From Pontibacter sp. Tf4 (lineage in GTDB: Bacteria > Bacteroidota > Bacteroidia > Cytophagales > Hymenobacteraceae), in NCBI RefSeq assembly GCF_014212495.1, contig NZ_JACKZC010000010.1, forward strand, positions 1 through 64,000: a stretch of DNA of 64,000 bases, in the 5' to 3' direction. The translations under genes were made by a program, and so were the position numbers. The notes below the pieces were generated by a model, which saw nothing but the letters and a program-made list of their open reading frames with translations, ran no database searches and had not been told where the DNA came from. This document shows positions 34,264 through 43,243 of the stretch, in pieces. Each line of letters starts with the position of its first letter. Position 1 is the stretch's first letter.

Positions 34264-34364
34264 GTTAGAAAGTTTAGAAGTTAAATATCTTATTTGGGTA
34301 TATGATAATTTACATCACTATTAAGATTGTTGTATAACCACTTTTAACTTCCAAACTTTCTAAC
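34264..34364. terminator. Long inverted repeat between convergent genes
   Basis: Arms 34264-34285 and 34343-34364 (GTTAGAAAGTTTRGAAGTTAAA) match at 21 of 22 positions around a 57-nt loop. A tandem part copy lies just upstream (34248 on). A CCAAACTTTCTAACT copy also occurs at 61264, so it is a dispersed repeat that may serve as a bidirectional terminator. Confidence 0.5.
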
Positions 34365-34371
34365 TTATACC

Positions 34372-35136
34372 TTAAAGATATCCCATCAGCTTATACATCA
34401 TGTAACCGGCAACTTCGTGGATGAGCAGGTGCCAGTTGTTGAAGGCGGAAATACTCGGGATGATGGTTTCGTCGGGAGTCAGGTAACGGGGGCCGGAGTA
34501 GAAATCCGTGCTGTAAGGATCTGCAGCTATACCTTGTTTGGTAAAGCAGCCTTGCGCGCGGCGCATGTGAAAAGCGGAGGTTACCAGTAGCCTGTTCTTC
34601 CACTCGGGGTGGTGCTGCAGCACTTTTGCTGTGTTTACCGCATTTTCGTGGGTGTTACGGCTATTGCTTTCCGTAATAATGTCTTCTTCCGCCACGCCGG
34701 CCATTAACAATATCTTTTCGATCTGCTCTGCTTCCGGAACGGCTGTACCTGTTACCCGTCCGTCGCCTCCTGATATCAGGAACTGGTCTATTTTGCCCAG
34801 GCGGTATAGTTGCAGCGGGTGCAGAAAGCGGTCGGCTCCTTTGTGCGTATGGATACGGTCGGCCATGTCTTCGCGGTAGCCGGTTACACCCGTCAGGATG
34901 ATGGCCACATTGTAATGCGCCACTTTACGCACAGGTGTAGCAGGCACCTCCCAGGCACGCCAGGCCTCTTTCTCTAAAAACGGATTAGAAAAAACAACAA
35001 GTATAGCTAGTGCTGATAGTAAAAACCTACGCTTGTACTTTGGCTTCTTCAGGAAAAGACTCAGAAACAAAAACAGCAGCACCCACAAAAAAGGCATCAG
35101 GAATAGGTGCAGCAGCTTGGATAACAGGAAGAACAT
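34372..35136 (-). CDS. YdcF/ElyC family protein (DUF218)
   Basis: 254 residues. Two N-terminal membrane segments (FLMPFLWVLLFLFLSLFL; FLLSALAILVVFSNP) and a DUF218 domain: VAIILTGVTGY, FLISGGDGR, EAEQIEKILLMAGVAEEDIITESNSRNTHENA, RLLVTSAFHMRRAQGCF. The family acts in envelope homeostasis (ElyC). Topology and order are typical. Monocistronic; divergent gaps on the 5' side carry two CTATAG palindromes. Confidence 0.92.
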   Translation of the reverse strand: MFFLLSKLLHLFLMPFLWVLLFLFLSLFLKKPKYKRRFLLSALAILVVFSNPFLEKEAWRAWEVPATPVRKVAHYNVAIILTGVTGYREDMADRIHTHKGADRFLHPLQLYRLGKIDQFLISGGDGRVTGTAVPEAEQIEKILLMAGVAEEDIITESNSRNTHENAVNTAKVLQHHPEWKNRLLVTSAFHMRRAQGCFTKQGIAADPYSTDFYSGPRYLTPDETIIPSISAFNNWHLLIHEVAGYMMYKLMGYL

Positions 35137-35272
35137 AAAGGGCTGAAAGTTGAAACCGTACCGCTTAAAAGCTACAACTATAGTTTCAGTCAGTTTCTGC
35201 TTCCGAAACTTGTATGACTATAGTTTCCAGGCAAGATAGGAAAGTATGGCGAAACCTTAAAACAACTATAGC

Positions 35273-35494
35273 TTAGAAGAACTTGCGGAAGAGCCACATA
35301 AGCAGCGAGAGCAGTGCGCTCAGCAGCAGCATGGTGGTAAAAGGAGCAAATATTTTCACGTTCTTTTTCTCCACGCGCACATCGCCCGGCAGGTTCCCAA
35401 ACCAGTTCAGTTTGTCGCCGGCAAACCAGACCAGCAGGCCTACCACCACTAAAATTACCCCAACTATAACAATGTATTTCCCGATTGGCTGCAT
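35273..35494 (-). CDS. DUF2905 small membrane protein
   Basis: 73 residues with two membrane helices flanking KLNWFGNLPGDVRVEKKNVKIFAPFTT, the conserved DUF2905 signature. Length is normal. Function unknown. It follows the outer-membrane protein gene with 3 bases between. Confidence 0.92.
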   Translation of the reverse strand: MQPIGKYIVIVGVILVVVGLLVWFAGDKLNWFGNLPGDVRVEKKNVKIFAPFTTMLLLSALLSLLMWLFRKFF

Positions 35495-35497
35495 CGC

Positions 35498-36112
35498 TTA
35501 AAAACTTACCCTGGCCCCCAGCGAAATGTTAACAATATCCCACAACCGAAGCGCCTCCCGCTCCTTAAACCACGATGTCGCGATCAGGTCGTATGTGCCC
35601 AGTTCGCCGTATAAGCCTATTTTATCTATACTGCTGTTACGGATATCTCTCGTGACGGATGCACCTGCAAACCCAAGTACCCGCACCTTCGGCGACCACC
35701 AGTAATAACTTTTAGGGTAATTATCGGGCCAGGAAAGCGGGTATTTGTCGTCAAAATAATAGCTGAACCCTAACCCAGCCTGTATTGGAATGACTGTGAT
35801 CTGCTTGCGCCGTTTTATTTTCCAGGGTTTGTAGGTTCCTTTTAAGGTCAGCAGGTGCTCGGCCTCATCGGAGTCAAATTTGGGTACGTAGCCATACAGC
35901 AGGTCGGCGGTCAGGCGCTCCCGGGCAAACTCGTAGCTCGGGCCAACAGCCAGCATGCCCATGTTACCGGCAAACTGCAGCACGGCTGCATCGGGCACAT
36001 ACCAAGGCGCTTCCTGCTCCAGCGTGTCGCCGGGGAAGTGCTGGGCAAACAGATTTCCGGAATAAAAAAGAGCTACGCAAAAGCAGATAACTCTCAGGAC
36101 ATGTTTTCTCAT
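35498..36112 (-). CDS. Outer-membrane beta-barrel-like protein
   Basis: 204 residues with a Sec signal (VICFCVALFYSGNLFAQ). The mature part alternates hydrophobic and polar residues and ends in an aromatic (NISLGARVSF), as in outer-membrane barrels. No named family. The start overlaps the metallophosphoesterase stop (4 bases), so the three genes 36957-35273 form one operon. Confidence 0.7.
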   Translation of the reverse strand: MRKHVLRVICFCVALFYSGNLFAQHFPGDTLEQEAPWYVPDAAVLQFAGNMGMLAVGPSYEFARERLTADLLYGYVPKFDSDEAEHLLTLKGTYKPWKIKRRKQITVIPIQAGLGFSYYFDDKYPLSWPDNYPKSYYWWSPKVRVLGFAGASVTRDIRNSSIDKIGLYGELGTYDLIATSWFKEREALRLWDIVNISLGARVSF

Positions 36113-36957
36113 CTGAAATCAGGATCTGCAGTGGATACCCGTTCAAATGTTACGCTGTTGCCGTTGGCACGCATTACAATGTATTCTTTATCCTGTGTAT
36201 CGCCTACGTTCATATATTTTGTGCCGCCCTCTTTGTACTGGTACGTCTCAAAGTTATGGCCATGCCCGTGTATGCTCATGCTTACGTTGTACTTATCCAT
36301 CAGTTCACGGTAACGCATCAGTTTATCGGCCCCAAACGAATCGTCGTGTGGTGGTATATGCGATAGCACAAATACCTGCTTATAGTTGGCACGGTCCTGC
36401 AGTTCGGTCTCCAGCCAGGCCAGGTTCGGGGCGGCTCCGTCAAACTCCCAGTTATTAGTGTTCAGGAAAATAAACTTGGCGTGTCCGGCCACAAAACTAA
36501 AATCGTAGGGGCCATACATTTCGCGGTATACCTGCTTGCCGTTGTTGGTGGCATCGTGGTTGCCTATTACCGTTACCAACGGAAACTTCAGCTTGCTTAA
36601 GCGGTCATTTATCAGTCGGTACTCTTTCAAAACTCCAAAATCTGTGATGTCGCCGTTGTGCAGTACAAACTGTACATCGTTGCGCTTGTTCAGGTGGTTA
36701 ACGGTGGCTTCCGTTTCTTTGTAAAATCCCTGGGTATCCGATATCAGCGCAAATGTGATGGTAGCATCTGCGGGTATGTTCTGTGCTTTTATACGCTCTA
36801 TGTTCTTCAGGTTCAGTTCCTTTTCGTTGTCATTCAGGCGTACTTCGTAAGGGCTGTATTCAAATTTATCGCAGGCCTGTAAAGCCATCACCGACAACAC
36901 CAGTGTGGTAAGCGTAATCTTATTCCGGTAGTTAAATTTTGTAGTTGTATGTTGCAT
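36109..36957 (-). CDS. Metallophosphoesterase lipoprotein
   Basis: 282 residues. Lipobox in VMALQACDK. Calcineurin-like metal motifs in order: ALISDTQGFY (D-x-Q variant of DxH), HNGDITD, GNHDATN, LSHIPPHDD, HGHGHN. The DTQ change at the first metal site is found in envelope members of the superfamily. A periplasm- or surface-facing phosphoesterase with unknown substrate. First gene of a three-gene operon. Confidence 0.88.
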   Translation of the reverse strand: MQHTTTKFNYRNKITLTTLVLSVMALQACDKFEYSPYEVRLNDNEKELNLKNIERIKAQNIPADATITFALISDTQGFYKETEATVNHLNKRNDVQFVLHNGDITDFGVLKEYRLINDRLSKLKFPLVTVIGNHDATNNGKQVYREMYGPYDFSFVAGHAKFIFLNTNNWEFDGAAPNLAWLETELQDRANYKQVFVLSHIPPHDDSFGADKLMRYRELMDKYNVSMSIHGHGHNFETYQYKEGGTKYMNVGDTQDKEYIVMRANGNSVTFERVSTADPDFR

Positions 36958-37053
36958 ATATTGGTACTTACAGTAGTATATACCAACAGTGCAATTATTT
37001 GTTTAGAGAAAGGGAGTAATTTTTAGCTAAAAAAGTTGCTTTGAGTCTTATAA

Positions 37054-37932
37054 TCAGATAATTCTGTAGTTTTTATACTCCCATAACCTGTAGCCTGTAA
37101 TACCTTCCACAAACCGTCTTATCCTATCTTTTAAGTTAAACCGGCGGTAGCTCAGGTCATAGTCGAACTTCCAATTGATCCTATTTACCCGCTCCTGCAT
37201 CACGGCAGGGTGCGTATCTTTAAAAAGTGCAAGTGCATCCACACCAGCATAATCAAATTCTTCGGCTTTGGGAATGTTCGTTTCGATCCATTCATCGGAA
37301 TGGTACATGCGGTTAAAGCTCAGCTGCTTGCCCTGCATAGCACGCGGGTCTCTTACCCAGCCGTAGTGGTAAATATAAGCGTCTATCAGCTTCACGTTCA
37401 GCTTCTGGTTGTCACCTTTCCGGAAACCCTGCGCATCGCGGTACGAGTAAATATCCTTTCTATTCTTTATCACACGTATCTCGCGGCGGTACCAGCGGGT
37501 GGCCTCCCCTACATAGTCGTAGGAACCATAAAAGTGTTTGTACTTAAACAGCAGGCCGTCAACTTTCGCGTTGTCCTTGTGCTGCTGCATGGCGGCTTTT
37601 ATAGTTGGCAGGTACTGTTCGTGCACTATTTCATCGCCCTGTATGTAAAAAGCCCAGTCGGCGTCCGGCGAGATGGCGGCAAACGCTTTGTCGGTTTCCT
37701 GTGCCAGCACCCGGCCGCCTTCCCGCAGACTATCGTCCCAAACGGTTTCGATGATGCGGATCTTCGGTGAATCTATACTTTGAATAAGGGCCAGCGTGTC
37801 GTCTTCGGAGTTACCAACGGCTACTACTACTTCATCGCAGATGGGCAGGATGGACCGGATTGCTTCTACTACCGGGTAGTCATATTTTATGGCATTCCGG
37901 ACAAAGGTAAAACCGCTTACTTTCATGGGCAT
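37054..37932 (-). CDS. Family 2 glycosyltransferase
   Basis: 292 residues; the start may be the second ATG at 37926 (MKVSGFTFVRNAIKYDYPVVEAI). GT-A features: DEVVVAVGNSEDDT, RVLAQETDKAF, WAFYIQGDEIVHEQ (DxE-type metal site). It has no membrane helix. Members often act in cell-envelope polysaccharide or glycoprotein synthesis. Divergent from topB; unrelated neighbours give no substrate clue. Confidence 0.85.
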   Translation of the reverse strand: MPMKVSGFTFVRNAIKYDYPVVEAIRSILPICDEVVVAVGNSEDDTLALIQSIDSPKIRIIETVWDDSLREGGRVLAQETDKAFAAISPDADWAFYIQGDEIVHEQYLPTIKAAMQQHKDNAKVDGLLFKYKHFYGSYDYVGEATRWYRREIRVIKNRKDIYSYRDAQGFRKGDNQKLNVKLIDAYIYHYGWVRDPRAMQGKQLSFNRMYHSDEWIETNIPKAEEFDYAGVDALALFKDTHPAVMQERVNRINWKFDYDLSYRRFNLKDRIRRFVEGITGYRLWEYKNYRII

Positions 37933-38034
37933 GGTTTAAGATGAAGTGGGGCGTAAAGTTACAGAAAATGCTACGAACTAACCTGCAAAAGCCGTAAATT
38001 TGAGTTCTGTTGAAGAACCAAAACATACTATAGT

Positions 38035-40482
38035 TTGAAAGTTTGCATTGCTGAAAAACCAAGTGTAGCCCGCGAGATAGCCAACGTAATTGGGGCCAGA
38101 ACCAAGAAGGACGGTTATTTTGAGGGTAACGGCTACCAGGTAACCTGGACCTTCGGGCACTTTTGCCAGCTGCGCGAGCCCGACGACTACCGCCCCGAGT
38201 GGAAGCGCTGGAGCATACACGACCTGCCCATGCTGCCGCAGCAATACGGCATAAAACTGATGCAGGACAGCGGGGTGCAGAAGCAGTTCAGGATCATAAA
38301 ACAACTACTGGACAACGCTGAAGAAGTAATAAACTGCGGGGATGCCGGCCAGGAAGGAGAAGTGATCCAGCGCTGGGTACTGACCGAAGCCAAGTACAGA
38401 AAACCTTTTAAACGCCTTTGGATCTCGTCGCTGACAGAAGAAGCTATACGCCAGGGGTTTGCTAAACTGCGCGAAGGCTCCGAGTTCGATTCGTTGTACC
38501 AGGCCGGTAAAAGCCGTGCTATCGGCGACTGGCTGCTGGGCATGAACGCTACCCGTTTGTTTACCCTGAAATACGCCAACGGCAGCCGCCAGACCTTATC
38601 GATAGGCCGTGTACAAACGCCTACGCTGGCCATGATCGTGAATCGCTACCATGAGATCATGAACTTTGTGCCGCAGCCTTACTGGGAGCTGAAGACCGTG
38701 TACCGCGAGGTAACGTTTGCCAGCACCAACGGACGTTTCCATAAAGAGGAAGATGCACAAAAGATACTGGAAGCCATTAAGCAGGCCGAGCTGACGATAA
38801 CCGATGTAGAGACCAAGAAAGGTACCGAAGCACCGCGCAACCTGTTCGACCTGACCTCGCTGCAGATAGAATGCAACAACAAACTGGGCATGTCGGCAGA
38901 CGAAACCCTGAAAACCGTGCAGAGCCTGTACGAAAAGAAAGTAGTGTCCTATCCGCGCGTTGATACTACCTACCTGCCTGATGACATTTACCCGAAGATA
39001 CCGGGCATTTTGCAGGGGCTGGACAACTATAGACAGGAAGTAGCGCCATTGCTGCAGGACAAGATCCGGAAAACCAAAAAGGTATTTAACAACAACAAAG
39101 TAACCGACCACCACGCCATTATCCCAACCGGTGCCAGTGCCGGCAGCATCTATGGCCGCGAAGCCGATGTGTACGACATCATCACACGCCGTTTTATAGC
39201 TGCTTTTTACCCGGATTGTATTGTGAGCAACACCACGGTTAATGCCGAATCTGCAGGCTATAGTTTCAGGGTTCGGGGCAAGCAGATATTGGAGCCGGGC
39301 TGGCGCGTGCTGTATGGCGCTGAGGATGTGAAGCTGGATAACACGCCAGCTAAAGAAGGCGAAGCCGAAGAAGTAATGGCCGGTGTGCTGCCGCATTTCG
39401 AGAAAGGCGAACATGGTCCGCACGAACCGCTGCTGGAAACCAAAATGACCAACCCGCCTAAAGAGTATACCGAGGCCACCCTGCTGCGCGCCATGGAAAC
39501 AGCCGGTAAACAAATGGAAGACGAAGAACTGAAGGATGCCTTGAAGGAGAACGGGATTGGCCGTCCTTCTACGCGCGCTGCTATCATCGAAACCCTTTAC
39601 AAACGCCAGTACATCCGAAAGGATAAGAAGAAGATAGTGCCTACCCAGATGGGCATTGATTTGATTGGTGTGATCAAAAACCAGACGCTGAAGTCGGCGG
39701 AGATGACGGGGCAATGGGAGAAAAAACTGCGCCAGATAGAAGGCGGCGAGTTTAAAGCCGAAGCCTTTTTGCAGGAACTCCAGAACTTTGTAATAAGCCT
39801 GGTGCAGGAAGTGAAGAACGACAACGCCCGCGTAACCATCGAACCGCAGGCCGCTGCTGCTCCGGCTCCGAAACCAGCAGGTGCTGCCAAAGAGAAAAAG
39901 GCAAAACCGGCAAAAGAGAAACCTGCAGCGCCAACGCAAGGCCTTGGCTCCTGCCCTGCTTGCCAGCAAGGCTATATTGTTAAAGGCTCGTCGGCGTATG
40001 GCTGTATCCGCTACAAAGAGGGCTGCCGCTTTTTAATACCTATTGAGCAGTATGGCAAACCTCTGAACGAAAAACAGGTAACCGCCCTGCTCACCAAAGG
40101 CAAAACACCAACTATAAAAGGACTGAAAGGCGCCGATGGTAACAGTTTTGACGGCATACTGAAACTGAACGGACAACAACTACAGGTAGAGATAGCACCT
40201 AAAAAAGCAGAAACCGACCCGTTTGCCACCTGCCCGCGCTGTAAGCAAGGCAAATTGCTGAAAGGGAATACAGCTTACGGCTGCAGTCGCTTTAGGGAGG
40301 GCTGCCAGTTTAAAGTACCGTTCGAGATCGGAAGCAAAACCTTATCTGAGAAACAGATTGCCACGCTGCTTACCAAAGGCAAAACAGGGAAGATAAAAGG
40401 CTTTATATCGCCTAAGACCGGAAACGCTTTTGAAGCTGCCCTGGCTTTAAACGATGAATGGAAGGTTGTATACCAGTTTTAA
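38035..40482 (+). CDS. topB: DNA topoisomerase III
   Basis: 815 residues. The start is a TTG right after a CTATAG palindrome; no upstream ATG is in frame. Toprim domain (KVCIAEKPSVAREIANVIG; NCGDAGQEGE), type IA core with active Tyr306 in VVSYPRVDTTYLP (the usual YPRTDS has V and T here), LQIECNNKLGMSADETL, and GIGRPSTRAAIIETL. A Lys/Ala/Pro linker leads to two C-terminal zinc modules (CPACQQGYIVKG...GCRF; CPRCKQGKLLKG...GCQF). It relaxes and decatenates single-strand-containing DNA. A strong terminator follows. Confidence 0.95.
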   Translation: MKVCIAEKPSVAREIANVIGARTKKDGYFEGNGYQVTWTFGHFCQLREPDDYRPEWKRWSIHDLPMLPQQYGIKLMQDSGVQKQFRIIKQLLDNAEEVINCGDAGQEGEVIQRWVLTEAKYRKPFKRLWISSLTEEAIRQGFAKLREGSEFDSLYQAGKSRAIGDWLLGMNATRLFTLKYANGSRQTLSIGRVQTPTLAMIVNRYHEIMNFVPQPYWELKTVYREVTFASTNGRFHKEEDAQKILEAIKQAELTITDVETKKGTEAPRNLFDLTSLQIECNNKLGMSADETLKTVQSLYEKKVVSYPRVDTTYLPDDIYPKIPGILQGLDNYRQEVAPLLQDKIRKTKKVFNNNKVTDHHAIIPTGASAGSIYGREADVYDIITRRFIAAFYPDCIVSNTTVNAESAGYSFRVRGKQILEPGWRVLYGAEDVKLDNTPAKEGEAEEVMAGVLPHFEKGEHGPHEPLLETKMTNPPKEYTEATLLRAMETAGKQMEDEELKDALKENGIGRPSTRAAIIETLYKRQYIRKDKKKIVPTQMGIDLIGVIKNQTLKSAEMTGQWEKKLRQIEGGEFKAEAFLQELQNFVISLVQEVKNDNARVTIEPQAAAAPAPKPAGAAKEKKAKPAKEKPAAPTQGLGSCPACQQGYIVKGSSAYGCIRYKEGCRFLIPIEQYGKPLNEKQVTALLTKGKTPTIKGLKGADGNSFDGILKLNGQQLQVEIAPKKAETDPFATCPRCKQGKLLKGNTAYGCSRFREGCQFKVPFEIGSKTLSEKQIATLLTKGKTGKIKGFISPKTGNAFEAALALNDEWKVVYQF

Positions 40483-40495
40483 ACAGCAGGCAACT

Positions 40496-40540
40496 ATAAA
40501 CAGAAAAGGGCACCTGCTATAGTTGCCCTTTTCTGTTTAT
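40496..40540. terminator. Bidirectional terminator between topB and a lipoprotein gene
   Basis: 17-bp perfect arms (ATAAACAGAAAAGGGCA, 40496-40512 and 40524-40540) with an 11-nt loop containing CTATAG. A/T-rich on both sides. It serves the convergent genes on either side. Confidence 0.9.
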
Positions 40541-40554
40541 AAAAATGTAGAAGT

Positions 40555-40950
40555 TTATCTTACCGTAAAGCTAACTTTCTGCTCGGCTACGTTTGTGCGG
40601 CCATCTACAGCACGAACCAGCAACTGGTAGGTTCCCGCTGAGGCGTTGCTCATGGCAATTGTAGTATCGTACTCAAAAGCTTTCTTATCCAGTGCTCTTT
40701 CAAAAGATAACACATCTGTCTCGTTCTGCTTTACTGTAAACCGGAGTGTTTTAACAAGGTCTTTATCGAACCCAGTTATAAAAATGCGCAGGCCCTGTGT
40801 TTGCTGCACATTCTGGTTTATGGTGGGGGCGTTAATGGTCAGGCTCGGTTTAGAGCCGTCTGGCTGCATATCTCCTTCTTCAAAAAGATCTTCGCAACCG
40901 GTGAGCACAGCTATGGCAAACATAGCGGCTACTGTTGTTTTCAATTTCAT
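40555..40950 (-). CDS. Lipoprotein with Ig-like fold
   Basis: 131 residues. Lipobox AVLTGCED. The mature part (PSLTINAPTINQNVQQTQGLRIFITGFD...GTYQLLVRAVDGRTNVAEQKVSFTVR) has the strand pattern of a bacterial Ig-like domain (DUF4625-like). No catalytic signs; likely a small surface protein. Own unit ending at the shared terminator. Confidence 0.75.
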   Translation of the reverse strand: MKLKTTVAAMFAIAVLTGCEDLFEEGDMQPDGSKPSLTINAPTINQNVQQTQGLRIFITGFDKDLVKTLRFTVKQNETDVLSFERALDKKAFEYDTTIAMSNASAGTYQLLVRAVDGRTNVAEQKVSFTVR

Positions 40951-41414
40951 GGTACTGTGGCTAAAAGTTTACGCTAAATAATGGCAGAGCCGGGTGGTGA
41001 TATTCTATTTCAGGCCGGCACCATTATTCAGGCGTACCAAAGTACAAAGCAATTTTTAAGCTGCAAAAGACATTGCTTACTTTTATCTAAAATTCCATCC
41101 AAAAACCACATTCATATCAACATAATCATAAACCTCACAAGCCACTGTACTTTAACACCTTGCAAAAGGCTTCTATTTATAAAAAACAATCTCACCGCAA
41201 AACCAATCATCCTATAAATGCAATTAATCCGGGTATCGAAACACTATAGTTTCAGTGCAAAAATCAGCTGCACCATCTGCAGAAAACGGGGCTCCAATAC
41301 CAGCCCTGCAGATAACTAAATGCTGTCGGTATCGTAGAAAAAAGCGTTGTGTCAATTTGTATTGGCACAGCACCAGTTAAGTATAATTTTAATCAATAAA
41401 TAAATCCAAAACCT
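40951..41414. other. Intergenic region upstream of the Gly/Ser/Tyr-rich gene
   Basis: 464 bp without a convincing gene. It holds a CTATAG site at 41244 and, before 41415, TTGGCACAGCACC...TATAATTTTAATC, which may be a promoter. Nothing else recognised. Confidence 0.4.
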
Positions 41415-42356
41415 ATGAGAAGCTATGAAAACTCGGGTTATAACCCGTACAATGACAACTACAGATCTGAGAGCAGAGGCTCTGGAAGAAATTATTACTC
41501 CGATAACTTTTCGAACAGAGGCACCAACTATGGCAGCAGCAGAAGCAGCTCTGATTTTGGATCTGGCAGAGATTACAGCGCAGGTTCAGGATACGGCAGT
41601 GGCTCTACCTATGGCCGCTCAGCTGGTACCACCGGCAACTATGGCTCATCGTCAGGTTACGGTTCTTCTTCCGGATATGGATCTTCATCGGGCTACGGCT
41701 CATCAAACTATAACAGAAGTTACGGCTCTTCCAGCCCGCGCTATGGCAGCGATTACGACCGCAGCAACCGCGATACCTGGAGCCGCACCGGAGACAGAAT
41801 AGAGAACGCCTGGGATCGCACTAAAAACCGTGTATCCAACGCCTGGGACCGCATGACAGATGACGACGACAACAGATATAACAGAGGCTCTTACGGTTCA
41901 TCGTCGAACTATGGCAACCGTTACGGATCGGGCAACAACTATGGCTCGTCCAACTATGGTTCTGGTTATGGCAGCAGCGGTATGGGTTCATCTAACTATG
42001 GCTCATCTAACTATAACACCGGCAGCTATAGTTCAGGCAACTATGGCCGTGGCACTTATGGCAGCTCTATGGGCACATCAGGTTATGGCTCCGGCAGCTA
42101 CAACCGCTCATCCAGCGATTACGACCGCGACCGTTACGGAAACGAAGACCGTGGCTTTTTTGACCGTGCCGGCGATGAGATAAAGTCATGGTTTGGTGAT
42201 GAAGAAGCAGAGCGCCGCAGAAGAATGGACGAAATGCGCGACCGTGAAAACGACAACGACTATAACCGTTATGGGAGCAGCAGCCGGTCATCAGGGACCT
42301 ATAGCGGACCTCCCTACTCTTACGGATCGTCTTCGCGAAGAGACTATGAATGGTAG
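41415..42356 (+). CDS. Gly/Ser/Tyr-rich low-complexity protein with SWFGD tail
   Basis: 313 residues. Residues 1-120 and 155-235 are almost only G, S, Y, N, R with repeated GYGSSS and NYGSS units, close in composition to FUS-type prion-like domains. Between them lies an amphipathic tandem (DRIENAWDRTKNRVSNAWDRMTDDDDNR). Near the C-terminus is RGFFDRAGDEIKSWFGDEEAERRRRMDEMRD, the short conserved motif found in bacterial stress-related proteins. No signal peptide. Likely intracellular; the function is not known. The motif assignment is good, condensate formation is inference. Confidence 0.8.
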   Translation: MRSYENSGYNPYNDNYRSESRGSGRNYYSDNFSNRGTNYGSSRSSSDFGSGRDYSAGSGYGSGSTYGRSAGTTGNYGSSSGYGSSSGYGSSSGYGSSNYNRSYGSSSPRYGSDYDRSNRDTWSRTGDRIENAWDRTKNRVSNAWDRMTDDDDNRYNRGSYGSSSNYGNRYGSGNNYGSSNYGSGYGSSGMGSSNYGSSNYNTGSYSSGNYGRGTYGSSMGTSGYGSGSYNRSSSDYDRDRYGNEDRGFFDRAGDEIKSWFGDEEAERRRRMDEMRDRENDNDYNRYGSSSRSSGTYSGPPYSYGSSSRRDYEW

Positions 42357-42431
42357 AACTAACTACCGGCGGCCGTATAGTTACGGTTACCAGTGGTAAT
42401 TCTCCGATTGGATAGTGGATGGAACTCCACA

Positions 42432-42464
42432 AAAAATGCCCCGCTGTTGCAGCGGGGCATTTTT
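42432..42464 (+). terminator. Rho-independent terminator
   Basis: 14-bp arms AAAAATGCCCCGCT / AGCGGGGCATTTTT with a 5-nt loop, 75 bases after the Gly/Ser/Tyr-rich gene. Confidence 0.92.
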
Positions 42465-42560
42465 ATTTGCACATTTGCTCTCTTTTAAAAACGGCAGGCA
42501 GCTATCGTTTACTTGCCTGTTATGTCTAATTGATTTTCAGCCAATTACTTATACTTTATC

Positions 42561-43172
42561 ATGAAAAGAATTTTACTTCTGATCTGTTTCTTCTCTTTTG
42601 CGCTTGGCGTATCGGCACAGCAGCTGGGCGTAAAGGCCGGCGCTACTTATGCTACCTTTAGAGGCGCCGACGCTAAAAACTATGACCACCGCTTAGGTTA
42701 TTCGGCCGGTTTATTTTACCAGCAGCACATCAACGACCTGATCGGGATACAGATAGAAGCCCTGTATACCTCGCGTGGCGCTAAAGTAGAGAATGTATCC
42801 TCAACAGGTGTGAAGACTGAGGACAAGTTCAGAATGAATTATGTGGATGTGCCCTTGTTGCTGCACTTTTCGGCAGGTGGCCTGTTCTTTGACTTAGGTC
42901 CGCAGGCAAGCTTTATTGCCAAAGCGCGTCGCATCATCGAGACCACGTCGGCAGATGGCAACACTACTACTACCAAGGAGAACAACATTACCGACCATCC
43001 TTATACTGTTGACCTGGGCTATGCAGCAGGCATTGGCTACCGTGGCGCCAGCAACATTGGCCTGGAAGTACGCTACACCGGCGGCCTGAAAGACATAGAC
43101 GACGAAGGCCCGTTTGTGAACCAGGAGCGCCATAACTCCACTATTTTCCTGATGCTGAGCTACCTGTTTTAA
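42561..43172 (+). CDS. Porin-family/PorT-like outer-membrane beta-barrel protein
   Basis: 203 residues. Sec signal (LLLICFFSFALGVSAQ), then QLGVKAGATYATFRGAD, YSAGLFYQQHINDLIGIQIEALYTSRGAKVE, NYVDVPLLLHFSAGGLFFDLGPQASF, and a terminal aromatic strand (IFLMLSYLF). This is the PorT-family eight-strand barrel pattern of Bacteroidota. A strong terminator follows, so it is monocistronic. Its precise role is not visible. Confidence 0.9.
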   Translation: MKRILLLICFFSFALGVSAQQLGVKAGATYATFRGADAKNYDHRLGYSAGLFYQQHINDLIGIQIEALYTSRGAKVENVSSTGVKTEDKFRMNYVDVPLLLHFSAGGLFFDLGPQASFIAKARRIIETTSADGNTTTTKENNITDHPYTVDLGYAAGIGYRGASNIGLEVRYTGGLKDIDDEGPFVNQERHNSTIFLMLSYLF

Positions 43173-43195
43173 GAAGCAGTAACTATAGTTTATAA

Positions 43196-43224
43196 AAAAG
43201 CCCCGGCCAGCAGCCGGGGCTTTT
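43196..43224. terminator. Bidirectional terminator
   Basis: 12-bp arms AAAAGCCCCGGC / GCCGGGGCTTTT with a 5-nt loop, between the convergent PorT-like and carbonic anhydrase genes. Confidence 0.92.
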
Positions 43225-43243
43225 GTTTGGTATGTAGCTTATT

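Noticed and set aside
38596-39969. 457-residue minus-strand frame opposite topB
   Set aside because: An antisense shadow of the topoisomerase codons; no domain and no start context.
41425-42183. Second-frame ORFs inside the Gly/Ser/Tyr-rich gene
   Set aside because: They are Thr/Ala/Met-rich translations of the same repeats; frame one alone carries the conserved SWFGD motif.
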